Positions 11,473 through 22,443 are shown, counted from the first letter of the stretch. The stretch: 64,000 bases of DNA from Adiantum capillus-veneris (GCA_014529385.2 CM043957.1:69708003-69772002), one strand, 5' to 3'. Numbers and translations are program-made. The notes: generated by a model not told the origin, from the letters alone.

Positions 11473-11912
11473 CTAATAGATCTACTAACACCTGCACATT
11501 ACAGATCTTAGCAAATCTAACAAAAAACCTGCACATTTCAACACTAACAGATTCTAAGAAACCTGCTAAATTTGCGCATTACAACCACTTAGGAGATCTA
11601 CACCATCTTAGACAAAAGCTGAAAATAGATGGAAGAATGGCTTCTAGAGGTAGCATTGAGTGCTCCTCAAGCTTAGTGCAAGGCAGTCCCTAGCAACGAC
11701 GCCAAAAATGTGCGCTTTGTCGCACCTGTTGGAGGCTGGGAACTTTCCTGTGCATTGTGTGTGAGCTTTGAAAGGCTGCAAGCACACAACTAGACAGTCC
11801 TAGCAAGCTCAAAGAAACAATGGTGTGTCACTCACCGCTCAATGCGTCTGTCATGAAGGATCATGTGCTGCGAAGAAGAAGGAGCCGCTGCCAATTCTGC
11901 CACAATGCTCGA

Positions 11913-11967
<55 letters not shown>

Positions 11968-12276
11968 CGCACACACACACACACACACACACACACTCGT
12001 GAGCACACGAAGGAGAAGGAGATAGAGATAGAGCAAGAGCACATCTTAGCTTGCATCTCAAAGAATGAGAATTTTTAGGTCAAATGGACCTTTTATAAGA
12101 GTTTAACCCATTCACACATGGACGCCCATAGTTGCAAAACTACTGTAAAAATAAGATAAGTGGTGGCCTCTCATCGGTGATCATTTACACACCTATTGTA
12201 CTGACAAGCCCGGTCCATGACGCAATGAATAATAAGGCATCCGTCGAAGGTGATAGGGTGTCCATGAGCGTTAACA
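11473..12276 (-). mobile_element. R1: 5' LTR, PBS and start of leader
   Basis: Reading on the minus strand, the LTR runs from 12276 (TGTTAACGCTC) to 11709 (GCACA). A PBS-like TTTGGCGTCGTTGCT follows at 11706-11691, then leader down to 11473 where R2 interrupts. The LTR shares with R2 the landmarks ACCGGGCTTGTC, a TATAAAAG box and the GGTGAGTGACACACC block, but is clearly diverged, with an expanded (CT)n/(CA)n at 11915-11996. Confidence 0.8.
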
Positions 12277-12303
12277 GATTGATATGGGCAGAGGTCTTGT
12301 TCT

Positions 12304-12307
<4 letters not shown>

Positions 12308-12371
<64 letters not shown>
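12308..12371 (+). repeat. (GA)n microsatellite
   Basis: About 32 uninterrupted GA units just outside the R1 LTR. Confidence 0.95.
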
Positions 12372-12372
<1 letters not shown>

Positions 12373-12661
12373 ATTGCATGATGTGTAGTTTAGGGGAGCG
12401 TCGTTCATAGACATCCCCCTGTCCTTTCCCATAGGTGTTGTCAATCTGCCCTCGCACCCTCTTCCATCTAACAGACCCACATAGGCCTATAAGTTTTGTT
12501 CACCCTTGAGAGGACAAGTAGTTGATCACTTATTACAATGTTATCATGCTTATTATGTCTACTTTCCCACTTTTGAAAATCTCTCTATCTCACAAATAAC
12601 TTTATTGAGGGACTCGCTCGTTTTTTTGTCGCTCAAAAAAATTTGCTTGCCATGTTGTAAG

Positions 12662-12663
<2 letters not shown>

Positions 12664-12725
<62 letters not shown>

Positions 12726-12844
12726 GTGCATGCGTGTGTGTGTGCGCGTGTGAGGGAAGGAGAAAGAAAAGAAGGGAAGGGAGCATGAGAGAGAGGAGAG
12801 GGAGGGAGCATAGCTGGCTCTCCCTTCTCTCCTCTCACGCGCAC

Positions 12845-12903
<59 letters not shown>
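12664..12903 (+). repeat. Compound CT / purine / CT / CA tract
   Basis: (CT)29 at 12664-12722, then a GAGAGGAGAGGGAGGG-rich segment (about 12785-12810), a CTCCCTTCTCTCC-rich partner (about 12819-12838), (CT)20 at 12846-12886 and (CA)8 to 12903. The purine and pyrimidine blocks around 12785-12838 are near-complementary and could form a hairpin. Long serine/leucine or arginine/glutamate frames here are repeat artefacts. Confidence 0.85.
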
Positions 12904-12904
<1 letters not shown>

Positions 12905-12959
12905 TGAGGGTGTTATCTCCATTTGCTTGCTTGAGAGCGCCAAAACCAGATCTATATTT

Positions 12960-13067
12960 GAGTTTAGCATCGCTATATAGCGACGCATATAGAGATGTTC
13001 ATAGCGATGCATATAGCTACGATGCTAATTTTGAACGTCACACAACGAGCGAACACCTCTTGTAGTG
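12960..13067 (-). mobile_element. Possible CACTA (En/Spm-like) transposon terminus
   Basis: The minus strand starts at 13067 with CACTACAAGAGGTG, the usual CACTA end. Just inside are short subterminal repeats in both orientations (GCATATAGC, TAGCGATGC, TAGCATCG) at 12966-13028, as CACTA elements have. I could not find the other end. Everything to the right of 13067 is gypsy pol, so this terminus may mark where that relic was interrupted. Confidence 0.4.
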
Positions 13068-13199
13068 AAACTAGGCACTTTGATGATCTTCTCATGCACC
13101 CAATAGGTGAGAATGTCTGCTAGCTGGTCTCTCACATTGTCTTCTACCTTGAATGTGTACTCATATCCCTACAGTGCCATCAACCATTGTTATCCTTGG

Positions 13200-13500
13200 A
13201 CTTGGTATCATTTGTGATGACACCCAAGGAAACAAGTTTTATCTAGTAAGGATGACAAATGGTCTAGGCAAAAGATAAGATCTGAATTTTCTCAGTGAAA
13301 AATGAGTGCAAGCATCATTACTTCTCTCTCGTTTTGACGTCTGTTACCCTACTAACAAAGTACACTGGCCTCATTCTAATACTATGTGGATCCTGTTGTA
13401 GGAGAATGGCTCCTATTATTTCCATACCCACACTTGGATTTACAAAGAAAGAAAAATCCCAACACATTGGCATCAACATTGGAAGCTCAGAAAACACCAT
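13200..13500 (-). pseudogene. G1 RNase H fragment
   Basis: The minus strand reads DFSFFVNPSVGMEIIGAILLQQD and RPVYFVSRVTDVKTREK, the first RNase H strands, with the usual DAS region altered to NPS. Further on, around 13080-13180, text like YEYTFKVEDNVRDQLADIL continues the domain. Non-functional. Confidence 0.6.
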
Positions 13501-13559
13501 CTTTATGTCCTTAAAATACTCCTCTAAATCATTAGACCATGAAAACTCTACTTGTTGTG

Positions 13560-14618
13560 TTAGCTTTTGGAGTGGTTTTGCAACAACCCAGAAGCTAAAT
13601 GAATGAACCTTGCCATGTACTTCACCTTGTGGATAAATGATGTAACCTCCTTGATGCTTCTAGGCGATGGCATTTCCATGAGAGCTTTAGTCTTGGATGG
13701 ATCCACTTCAATTCCTCTTTGTGATATCCTATGGCCAAGCAAAATGACACCGTCTTCCCCAATGTGGCACTTGTTTGGGTTGAGCTGCCCTCCAAGCTTA
13801 TCTAGGCACTGCAATCCTTCTTTTACCTTTAGCACATGTAAATACTTTGAGCTATAGATACAAAAGTCATCAACTGACTTCCCCAAAAAAAAGTTTGGAA
13901 CACAAAATTCATGAACCGTTGGTAGGTGGCTGGTGCATTAGTTAGGCCAAAAGGCATGATTCGGAATGCAAAACATCCCCATGGTGTAGTCAATGTTGCT
14001 TTCCTTTGATCTTCCTCTGCAATGCGTATTTGGAAGTAGCCTAAATAGCCATCACAAACAATGTAATTTTTATGTCTTGCTACTTCATATAGAATCTCAT
14101 CTTGGAAACGAAGAGGAAAGTTGTCCCTCTTAGTCACTTCATTAAGTGGTCGATAGTCCACACACACCCTCCATTTTTCGTTCTTCTTTAGAGTCACCAC
14201 TACTGGGGACACCCACTCTGAATTCTCCACTGGGAACCTCCAGATAGTAGCTTTCTGACCTCCTTCAAAAGTGATGCCTCCTTTACAACACCCAACCTTC
14301 GTAGCTTCTACGTTCGAGGATGACTTTCCAGCTTTAGCTCAATTTGATGTTGGATGACATAAACTCCTCTAATGCCAATGTAATATTTAAAAAACAAGTG
14401 AGAAATTTTTGTAACATTTCTTTATACTCTCCCCTTTCCTCTTGTGTGAGGGTTTTGGAAAGCATACCCTCTATCATCTCTTCATTATGTCCTTGTGGTT
14501 GCTCTTTTTGTTGCCCTTCTTCTATCATCTGAATGAGAGGTTTAAGTCTGATACCCGTCACTTCTGTAAAGGAATATTCTTTAGTGGTGGTGGTGAGGTC
14601 AATGCCTTCTTCTTCCAA
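13560..14618 (-). pseudogene. G1 reverse transcriptase
   Basis: Pieces 14334-14618, 13829-14230 and 13560-13886 (minus) follow RT order. A pre-RT stretch LTQEERGEYKEMLQKF is followed by SEWVSPVVVTLKKNEKWR and VCVDYRPLNEVTKRDNFPLR (fingers). Then come [20 protein letters not shown] (palm), the catalytic VDDFCIYSS (YLDD-type, first residue changed) and LLGHRISQRGIEVDPSK (thumb). A frameshift lies between palm and the catalytic motif near 13880. Confidence 0.82.
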
Positions 14619-14699
14619 GGTTGTAGTTGTGAGATCTTCTTTTGTATCAATTAGTGTCGACTCCCCTCGTAGGTCTTCTTTGACATTGCTCCTTCATAT

Positions 14700-14945
14700 T
14701 GTTGACAATTTTCCTATGGTTTTCATTCTTGCATATAAGCTTCAAATCAACATGCTTTTTAATCCCAAGGACCTCCACTCCGACATACCTGATAAGCCCA
14801 AGCAACATGCCTTGCAATTGTTTGCATTTTTTACCTTAATCTTTGTTGATTCTTGGATCCTCAACCCTAATTTGTTTATGAGATTCTCTGTCATGATATT
14901 GATTTGAGCACCTCCACCTACAAACCCTCTTTTGACAAGTGGACC
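14700..14945 (-). pseudogene. G1 protease fragment
   Basis: The minus strand contains FVGGGAQINIMTENLINKLGL, resembling the DGG-type retropepsin core (LVDGGAGVNIMTE in relatives), with the catalytic Asp replaced by Gly. Frames break soon after. Confidence 0.5.
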
Positions 14946-15479
14946 CTTGATATAACAATCATGTTGGAGTGATGGCCTCTTGAGCTTCTACTTGTGCAAT
15001 CTTTAAAAGAGGTACCCCTCCCTTGACTTTCACCCTCGTGCTTACCACTCGTGCAAGCTCTTTCCTTACTTGTGGACATAGGGCTAAAAAATGAGGCCTA
15101 GAAATTTTAGGACCCTTACCTTGCATATCCTCAATCAAAATGTATGGATCCATCCAATGACCAAGTGGAAAGTCTGGGAGATTGATCCACCTTCTTCTCC
15201 TCACTTTGGCTTTCTGTTCCTTACCCCTCTTCTTACTACTCTCTGGTTGCTTTACCACGATCTCATTTTACTCCATTTGCTTCTATGACCCCATCACTCC
15301 TTTGAGATGGATGAAATACCTCTACTACATGCACAAAGGTGGGATAGTCTCTTCTCCATTGTTTGGTAGGGGTGGTGGCCTCACATCAGCCCACTGGTCA
15401 TTTTTGCAGCAAGAGTGGTTGTCGTGGCGGGTCGTTCACATTCATCACCGAATAGTTTAGGTTTGGCCTCCCTGGTTCT
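14946..15479 (-). pseudogene. G1 gag-protease linker
   Basis: The minus-strand piece 14959-15258 is basic (KKRGKEQKAKVRRRRW), followed by LPDFPLGHWMDPYILIEDMQGKG. It lies between the knuckle and the protease relic and has no recognised domain. Confidence 0.4.
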
Positions 15480-16040
15480 CCTCTTGGATAAGGGAAATTT
15501 TACATGCCATGTCCTCTTTCTCCACAATTCTAGCACTCAAGCACCGGCCTAGGATTAGGATCTTGCTCCATTGGGTGTTGAGGTGGACCTCTTGGTCCTA
15601 CACCTTGTGCAAAATGAATGGACAAATTGTTCATTGACTTGTTGATCCTCTCGATTACCTCTGATGTGACTTCTAGGACTTCACGATGGTTGGACCTTTG
15701 TTCAGTCTCCCTTGTTGGGTTGTCTTCATTACTACCACAATCCTGCACACACTTCATTTTACAAAACTTTTGAGTAGCTCTTTGCTCAGTTTTAGTAAAG
15801 TTTGTTGGTTCGCCTACCATCACCTTAGTTTTAAAGTTGAAAATAGTCCAACAATAAACCTCTCTTTTTTCAAAAACTCAACCCCATCCCCAGGGTAAGG
15901 AAAGCTTCTTAACCAAAGACTCCGTACGCGCAAAAATTCCTTTTTAAATGCATGATAATCACCAAACGACTTTTGTTTCAAACAAAAATTTCTTGCCACC
16001 CTCAGACAGGGTTTGAAACAAAGTGCATGCATCGTTTCTA
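15480..16040 (-). pseudogene. G1 gag C-terminus with zinc knuckle
   Basis: Pieces 15820-16032 and 15530-15823 give KEFLRVRSLWLRSFPYPGDGVEFLKKERFIVGL and a linker ending RPVLEC. A degenerate knuckle NCGERGHGM follows, with stops where cysteines would fall. The order matches gag preceding protease. Confidence 0.5.
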
Positions 16041-16154
16041 AGGACTACTTCAAACATAACCAATCTCTCTTGATCTGTCACTTGATGATTAATATGAAAC
16101 GTCATGCAAAAGTTTGAAAGAAATACATCCTCACCAGGCTCTCCAAAGAAAAGA

Positions 16155-16215
16155 TGTCATCATTGATCATTGATGTCTGTCATCATTGATCATTGATGTT
16201 TGTCATCATTGATCC
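16155..16215 (+). repeat. Short tandem repeat, about 31-bp period
   Basis: The phrase TGTCATCATTGATCATTGATG recurs two to three times with a short TCTG or TTTG link. Confidence 0.75.
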
Positions 16216-16262
16216 TCCTTTTGCAAAAAAATTGATTACAACAAGAATAAAAAACAAGAGAT

Positions 16263-17016
16263 TCACAACCAATCATTAGAAAATGGTGAAGTCAAGGAGA
16301 ACCACCCTAGATCCTCATCCTCGTCTAACCAAGATTCAATGAGTTCACAAGATGTTTGGTCAAAATAGAACAAAACTCTATTGATTACCTCTAGAAAGGG
16401 TTGAAATTCCTCAAAGCCTAAGCGATTAATGAAAATCTCTAGCACTTCATTTTCTTGGTTCCAACTTGTGACAACATCCCAAGTGACAAATTGCACTCTT
16501 TCAACAATCCCCAAAGTCCAAACAAGTTTTATGCAAGAGAAATCTTCGTTCTTGTTGAAGGTAGTAAGGTAGTAGCAATTGATATGTAGCTCGTTGTCTT
16601 CAATCTCCACCCACGTTGAGTGAGGAAGCCTTTTCACAATTTCAAACAAGATATCTTCTTCAAGCCCAATCAAGGTTGGAAGAGCAAATGGTTCAACTGA
16701 AGCTACGAGAATCCTGCTTTTTGTTTTGTGAGAGAAAAAAAACACAAAACGTTTTGCAAGGATGAAATTTATTTTACAATAGAATGAAAACATGCACATC
16801 AAATGAAGTGTGATAGTCAATAAGAGGCAAAATTACAGGTTGTGGAGATGCAAGAATTTCTGCAATCTTTTGTGCACCAAACAAGAACACCATGCGCTTT
16901 TGAAAATAAATCTTTCTATTAATTGTGACGTTGACCCTAACATGAGATGCAAAATGAAATGGGTAGAAATCTATTACAAGCCTATCGTCCAAGTACACAC
17001 ATACACCACATAACAT
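16263..17016 (-). CDS. Unidentified ORF pair, possibly one spliced gene
   Basis: Two overlapping minus-strand frames, 16774-17016 (80 codons) and 16263-16820 (185 codons). Neither is recognised. The upstream one contains LFGAQKIAEILASPQPVILP. The downstream one reads IGLEEDILFEIVKRLP, then EVLEIFINRLGFEEFQPFL, then an acidic LIESWLDEDEDLGW tail. The composition looks protein-like, without the repeat bias of shadow frames. A GT-AG intron of 64 bases (16777-16714, with a T-rich tract) would join them in frame, removing the odd Phe/Lys-rich start of the second frame. The IVKRLP phrase faintly recalls an F-box, too weakly to call. It could also be an extra retroelement ORF. Confidence 0.35.
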
Positions 17017-17059
17017 AATGCCTAAAGTAAAATAAAGTTATACACATCCAAGTTAAGGT

Positions 17060-17445
17060 CGTACCTAATGAGAGCTAGAATGAAAGGATTTACCGATGTG
17101 TAGAGGTCCATTGAAAGGGTTGGGCATGACTAGTGAGGCAAGACAGAGGCCTAGCAATATCTGCCTACAAAGCTTTGCACTCCTTTAGCATTAATTGGCC
17201 TAGACATGCATAAAATGGCTATAACTTTTTTTGTCAGGAGCAAGGCCTTTAACAGAAACGATCTATATTGTGAAGTCCTTTACAGGTCTAGAAAGGCTTG
17301 CTTCCAGGAGGGCAGTGCTGCCCCTTTATGCCCTTACTATGAGGTGCTTCTCAAGATTATAGGATCTTGGCATGGCGTGCCAGGTCAGCTATTGGCTCTG
17401 CGTGTTGGTGACTAGGCTAGGCTGTGACACCTCCCCCCCTTGAAG
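17060..17445 (-). repeat. LTR-like end with polypurine tract
   Basis: On the minus strand CTTCAAGGGGGGGAGG (17443-17428) is followed by TGTCACAGCC, the arrangement of PPT plus 3' LTR start seen in elements D, A and B. The LTR would run left from 17427 toward about 17060. Its partner is not found, and the far boundary is unresolved. Confidence 0.4.
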
Positions 17446-17576
17446 AAGAGCTGCTTGAGGTTGGAAGAGGTGGGAATATGGCTTGAGACAAGCTACATGG
17501 GCTCTTCCGGAAAACTTCTAAGCGAGTGGATGACAGAAGGAACCCATTCGCATTTTCAAGCAGTCGCACCTTCCGA

Positions 17577-18079
17577 TCGTATGGTGTGCTCCACTGTGAT
17601 TCAACTAGAAAGCACATCTCATGAAGCACTACTTGATTCCGGCAGTACAATCTCATCCATTAGTTAACCAATTAGGCCTTCCTACTTACACTTCTAGTCC
17701 AATTTCAGTCCTGTTTGGGGACAATAAGGAGTTGTATCACTCACATACAGTCGCTTGTTTCACATTTCATATTGGATCATCTATTTTCAGCCATGAATTT
17801 TTTGTATTACCTAGACAACTATTTCCTATAACTTTAGGATGTGATTGGTTTGTGAAAACCAAGGCAAAGCTCAACTTTGCGACTCATGCTCTTATGTTGC
17901 CCCAGAAGCTCCCTATCCCTTTCATGTACTCACAAGAAGGTCCAAATTTTGTTAACACTCAACACTCTATTGTAGATACAACTTCACGCACCATAGATGT
18001 TCGACAAATTCTCTCACAATATTCAAACTTGTTTAACACTAGTTCTATAATCGGACACTCAAATCTCCTAAGACACTAA
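17577..18079 (+). pseudogene. G2 aspartic protease, frameshifted
   Basis: One frame gives EALLDSGSTISSIS with the catalytic DSG. After a frame change near 17645, the next (17621-18079) continues LVNQLGLPTYTSSPISVLFG, EFFVLPRQLFPITLGCDWFV and KTKAKLNFA, the usual C-terminal half. It ends in a pre-RT stretch (DVRQILSQYSNLFNTS). Confidence 0.75.
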
Positions 18080-18446
18080 AGTGTCCTGTTTTTCTAGCAA
18101 CTTGTCATAATTATTTGGTGAATCTAGGAAAACAATTCGTAGGTCATGTTCATATCTTAGGTCAGCTATGAGGTGAAGAACATAGCCTTTTTTTTCTTTT
18201 GCCAAAATTAATACCAAATTAAGATTATAATGATAAGTTTTAAGATGAAAAAATCATAGAAATTTAGTGCAGTTTTAACAAAATTGTAAAAGCATGTCAT
18301 TGACAACTGTGTTCAAGTTCTCCACTTCTCGTGGTGAGCGTCTACGAATAGCCATCTTTACTGGGGGATGATTGCCAGTGCGGATGCTACTGAGGGTTCC
18401 CTTTAACACTAGTTTGGTACCAAAAAGGACACTTTAGTGTCCTTTT
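18068..18446 (+). mobile_element. Possible MITE with palindromic ends
   Basis: GACACTAAAGTGTCCTGTTT at the left and GGACACTTTAGTGTCC at the right (18426-18446 region) form about 20-bp inverted termini that are themselves self-complementary. The 380-bp interior has no ORF. A target-site duplication is not clear. Confidence 0.4.
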
Positions 18447-19479
18447 TTTGCGAATTTAAATAAAATGGTACATGAAATCCAAAACACATCTCAAGAAATG
18501 GTTTTGCAAACTTATAAAATGTTATCCAAAGTACTCATAGAAGTTATAATCCCTCACTTTTGATCATAACATAAATAGTAACTACACTCCTGAAAAGAAC
18601 CTACGCAAAACAGCATTCAATGTTTCATTAAAACTCGTACTCTAGCCTAAGAAAAAAATGAGTAGGGTGCATGCAATAATCTGTGGTAACTACTTATATA
18701 TGTGTTTGATATTTTACAATTGTCATGTGAGAAAAAAAATCTTTGTGACTAGAATTAAATATAGATAGTCCCGTGGGTCAAATATGCAACGTTCACAAAT
18801 TCAATTAACAATCACAAAAAACATTTAGTTTTCATCCTAATTTACAGTGCCTTATGATGCATATATACTAGATCTATGACTCCATTACATAAGGTGATAA
18901 TTTTTAATGGTTATGCAAGCCACATTTGGTGATTTATGGCATATCCAAAAAATTGTGCATGTTGTAATTATGATTTTACTTATCAAAGATAAGCCTTAAA
19001 ATAAAGTCCACTTTTGGATTTTTTCGTTCATCTCACTTATTTGTATACAAATACCTCATATGGACACAATTGAGAGATTTATATACACACTTTCATTATT
19101 TTTTCATAGCAATGTTGTTTTTGCAAGAAATTATGCACTACAATTTTTTTAAAATGAGCTTAAATCACAAGATACCTATGAGTTTGAACCCTCTAAAAAT
19201 GCTTAGTTGATGGGTATTTACCTATAGATACATTATACACCTTAGGTTTTGTCCCATAACCTCATCATATTAATGAAAGAGGCCTTGAAAGACCAAAATT
19301 TTCCTCTTTGTCAGCATTTTCAAGATTTTGGTCTTTTGATTATAACAAAAACTTAGTCACATAACTAGGTTAGGAAGCTCAATTTCTTCCTAAAATAAGT
19401 TTTTTCCTATCCATACACCTTGAAATCTATGCAAAATCTTATTTTGATGAGAAGTTATATTCAATTTATCTGCAGAAAG
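18447..19479. other. AT-rich block with no gene
   Basis: About 1 kb without open frames or recognised motifs, sitting where the first half of a gypsy RT should be. Confidence 0.6.
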
Positions 19480-20492
19480 GTTTCTTGGTGTATTTGGACG
19501 ACATTCTTATACACACATCTACTTGGGAGGAACACACTAAAGTTTTGCAAGAGGTGTTAAACCGCATACAGCGCTTCAACCTACAGCTTCAACTTCGCAA
19601 GTGTAAATGGGGTGCGACACGTCTCAAATTTTTGGGTTTTATTGTTTCAGGAGAAGGGATACAAATTGACCCTGCAAAGGTCTTTGCAATTCAATCTTAC
19701 CCCCCACCATCTAAAGTTAAGAATCTACAGAGTTTCTTAGGGATGGCAATGTTTTCTCTCAGGTTTGTCCCTCATCTAGCTCAGATAACCTTACCCTTGC
19801 GGCATCTCCTTCAAAAGGGCATACCCTACTCTTGGGACCAGGCATGTCAAGAGAGCTTCACAAAACTCAAAGAATCCATACAACGGTCAACCATGTTGTC
19901 CCATCCAGATTTCAGCAAACATTTCTTACTACAAACTGATGCCTCTAATGTTGGATTGGGGGCAGCTCTACTGCAACAGGATACTGGCGAAAACTGGACT
20001 CCCATCTCTTTCATTAGCTGGACACTCACCAAACCAGAACTCAACTATTCAACAATAGAAAAAGAGTTATTGGTTGTTGTTTGGGCATTCACCAAGTTTC
20101 ATCCATACCTCCACGACACTCAGGTGATTGTAGAGACTGATCACCAGCCCATTAAGAGCCATCCCCCGGGTCGTTTGCTCCAATGGGTTCTAGCCCTCCA
20201 AGAATACGAGTTTCAAATTAGGTACAAAAAAGGATCCACCAACTTTCTTGCAGATGGCCTCTCTCGCTCTGAATACCAACACGCACAAGTCACAAGTGTC
20301 GAAACTCCTATTTCCATCTCTCAACTGCCCATTCTACAGCAAGCCGACCCAACAATCCAAGAAATCATTCATAATATCAGAAGTGACAAACCCCACCCTC
20401 ACAAACGGAGATTCATGCTCAGGGATAATTTGGTTTATTACATTCAACAGGGGCATCCTCCTCACCTTTATGTCCCACTCGCGTTACAGTAG
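19480..20492 (+). pseudogene. G2 reverse transcriptase (C-terminal half) and RNase H
   Basis: A 335-codon open frame. It starts at the RT catalytic VYLDDILIHT, then LKFLGFIVSGEGIQIDPAK (thumb) and connection FVPHLAQITLPLRHLLQKG. RNase H shows LLQTDASNVGLGAALLQQD (Asp), NYSTIEKELLVVVWA (Glu), VETDHQPIK (Asp) and FLADGLSRSE (Asp), so all four acidic positions are in place. The N-terminal two-thirds of RT are absent, so it is non-functional despite the open frame. Confidence 0.88.
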
Positions 20493-20820
20493 CACTACAT
20501 CCATCATTATCATGCCCACCCACTATCAGGACATCTCGACAAGGTTCTAGAAAAGTTGTGACTCGCCCATTACTGGCCTAGGATGCGACAGTCAATTTCA
20601 AAACAGTTACAAGAGTGTGTAGTCTGCCAAGCAATTAAAAACCCACACCAGAAGGTCGGGTATTTGTCTCCCATTTCTATCATTGCCCCTTTCGAACTCA
20701 TTGGTTGGGATCTCATGGGTCCATTCCCAACGACTGTTAATGGTAACAGGTATATGATAGTCATCATCGAATACCTCACACGATGGTGTGAGGTTCAAGA
20801 ACATTTTCAGAAACCCCCAT
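20493..20820 (+). pseudogene. G2 integrase N-terminus, truncated
   Basis: After a stop, the plus strand reads HYHAHPLSGHLDKVLEKL, a stop, then CVVCQ, together an HHCC zinc-binding domain. It continues FELIGWDLMGPFPTTVNGNR, giving the first catalytic Asp of the integrase core. It ends abruptly at about 20820, before the second Asp. Confidence 0.75.
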
Positions 20821-21774
20821 AGGCTGTACATTTGCCTCATTGGAACTAACATTTGTATTTACACCACTAAAAAGAGGCAACAAAGTGTCATAAATGTCAT
20901 GTGAGCTTACATCACTGTCTCTAGTACATGACAGCAAGGGCTGAAAAGAATCTTCCACAAACACTACATCCCGTGAAACCAGAATACGCTTTGTTTGCGG
21001 ATGATATAACCTATAACCTTTGCTTTCAGCACTATAACCAACAAAAATGCATTTGACATCCTTATCATCCAATTTTTTGCGTTGCACTTGTGGCACCAAA
21101 GCATATGCCAAACAACCAAAAACACGCATGTGCTCAATAGAAGGCTTTCTATCATGCCATGCTTCATATGGAGTAATAGACTGCAAAGCTTTCGTAGGAC
21201 ACCTGTTACGTCCATAAGTGGCACACATGATGGCCTCAAGCCAAAAAGAATGCAGCAAAGCTTGACTTTTGACCATACATCGTGCCATTTCCGTCAGTGA
21301 CCTGTTTTTCCTCTCAGCAACACCATTTTGCTGAGGTGTATAAGGCACTGTACATTGGTGTTTTATCCCACAACTAGCCAGAAATCCATTAAATTCATGA
21401 GACATATACTCCCCCCCTTGATCGGAACGGAGGGTGCCCATGGTACATTTTGAGACATTTTCAGCCATAGCCAGAAATTGTTTGAAGCACATAAAAACTT
21501 CGGACTTCGCTTTAAGCGGAAATACCCATGCATTCCTGGAGTAATCAACAACGAAAGTCACGAAGTAAGGGTAATTGCCCAAGGACGGAGTTTGCATGGG
21601 CCCACAAACATCACTATGCGCAAGCTGCAACCTACATGTGGCCCAAACTGAACCATCCTTTAGAAACGTAGAACGCTGCATCTTACCCAAAATATAGCCT
21701 TCACAAACATGTTTGATAGGTGCTTCAAGAGGCGGCAAAGAAGAAACCATCTCAGATTTTTGCAAACGCAACAA
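20776..21774 (-). pseudogene. K1 copia integrase
   Basis: A long minus-strand frame. The GAG-pre-integrase end (HVCEGYILGKMQR) is followed by the core with LAHSDVCGPM (D), TLRSDQGGEYMSHEF (D) and NGVAERKNRSLTEMAR (E), the complete D,D,E set. Then come the C-terminal VFGCLAYALVPQ and CIFVGYSAESKGYRLY copia motifs. The frame runs out at the junction with G2, so the last residues may be read from G2 DNA. Confidence 0.88.
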
Positions 21775-21861
21775 ACTGGCAAAATTCAGATGACCAAAAC
21801 GTACATGCCAAAGTTTTTCATCTAAAATAGCCCTTGAATCTGCAACATCATTTGCAAAATT

Positions 21862-22443
21862 TTATCCACACTTTTTATACAAAGTGAGCTTATACAGCCC
21901 ACGGCACAAAAGGCCAGATGCAACAATTTCATCACCAAAATTGAGATCATGAACTGTACATCTGTCATCCACAAGTTTGACTGCAAATCCAAGTTTAGCA
22001 AGTGCGGATATAGACAAGAGATTCTTCTTGATCCTAGGTACATAAAGTGCATCAACAAGTGTGAAGGAATTGCCATTAGCAGCAGTAAGCACAAGTGATT
22101 GAATTCCCCTGAGGGACAGACTCGAGAGAGGTAAACAATTCACGATGTGAGGTAATGTGCTTTGTAGCACCACTGTCGAAATACCACACATGTGAATCTG
22201 CAGCACAACTGACAAGCATGCATCATGGACAGCAGGATTGTAAGTGCACTCTGCGCTGAAAGCCCATTCTGCATCAACATCAGCAAGACAGTCTCCTTTC
22301 ACAGAAGACTCTACAATGGCTGCATTTGTATTGGAACCAGCATTTGCAGTGGAACCACCCTCTTTCTTCTTAGCCTCTTTGGCCTTCAACTTAGGACACG
22401 ACTTGATCAAGTGATCATTAGCTTTACAATAATGGCAGCGCAT
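21862..22443 (-). pseudogene. K1 zinc knuckle and protease, frameshifted
   Basis: Begins with CHYCKANDHLIKSC (CX2CX4HX4C). The catalytic WYFDSGATKHIT of the copia protease is at about 22190-22150 in a second frame. The first frame resumes with TAANGNSFTLVDALYVPRI and KKNLLSISALAKLGF. Two frame changes within about 150 bases inactivate it. Confidence 0.8.

Larger units (their letters stand above)
13068..16040 (-). mobile_element. G1: decayed gypsy retrotransposon, gag to RNase H
   Basis: Minus-strand order is gag tail and knuckle (16032-15480), protease (about 14945-14700), reverse transcriptase (14618-13560) and RNase H (about 13500-13200). Every domain contains stops or frameshifts. Integrase and LTRs are missing: the relic ends at 13068 beside the possible CACTA terminus. 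The VDDFCIYSS motif and DGG-type protease fit a Ty3/gypsy element. Confidence 0.8.
17577..20820 (+). mobile_element. G2: gypsy pol relic interrupted by AT-rich DNA
   Basis: Plus-strand protease (17577-18079), then 1.4 kb of AT-rich non-coding DNA, then RT from the catalytic YLDD onward, RNase H (to 20492) and the front of integrase (to about 20820). The fingers and first palm part of RT are missing and replaced by the AT-rich block. At 20820 it meets a copia element on the other strand. No LTR of its own is recognised. Confidence 0.8.

Noticed and set aside
11820-12910. Many Ser/Leu-, Arg/Glu- and Cys/Val-rich ORFs
   Set aside because: Translations of CT, GA, CA and GT repeats with no protein character.
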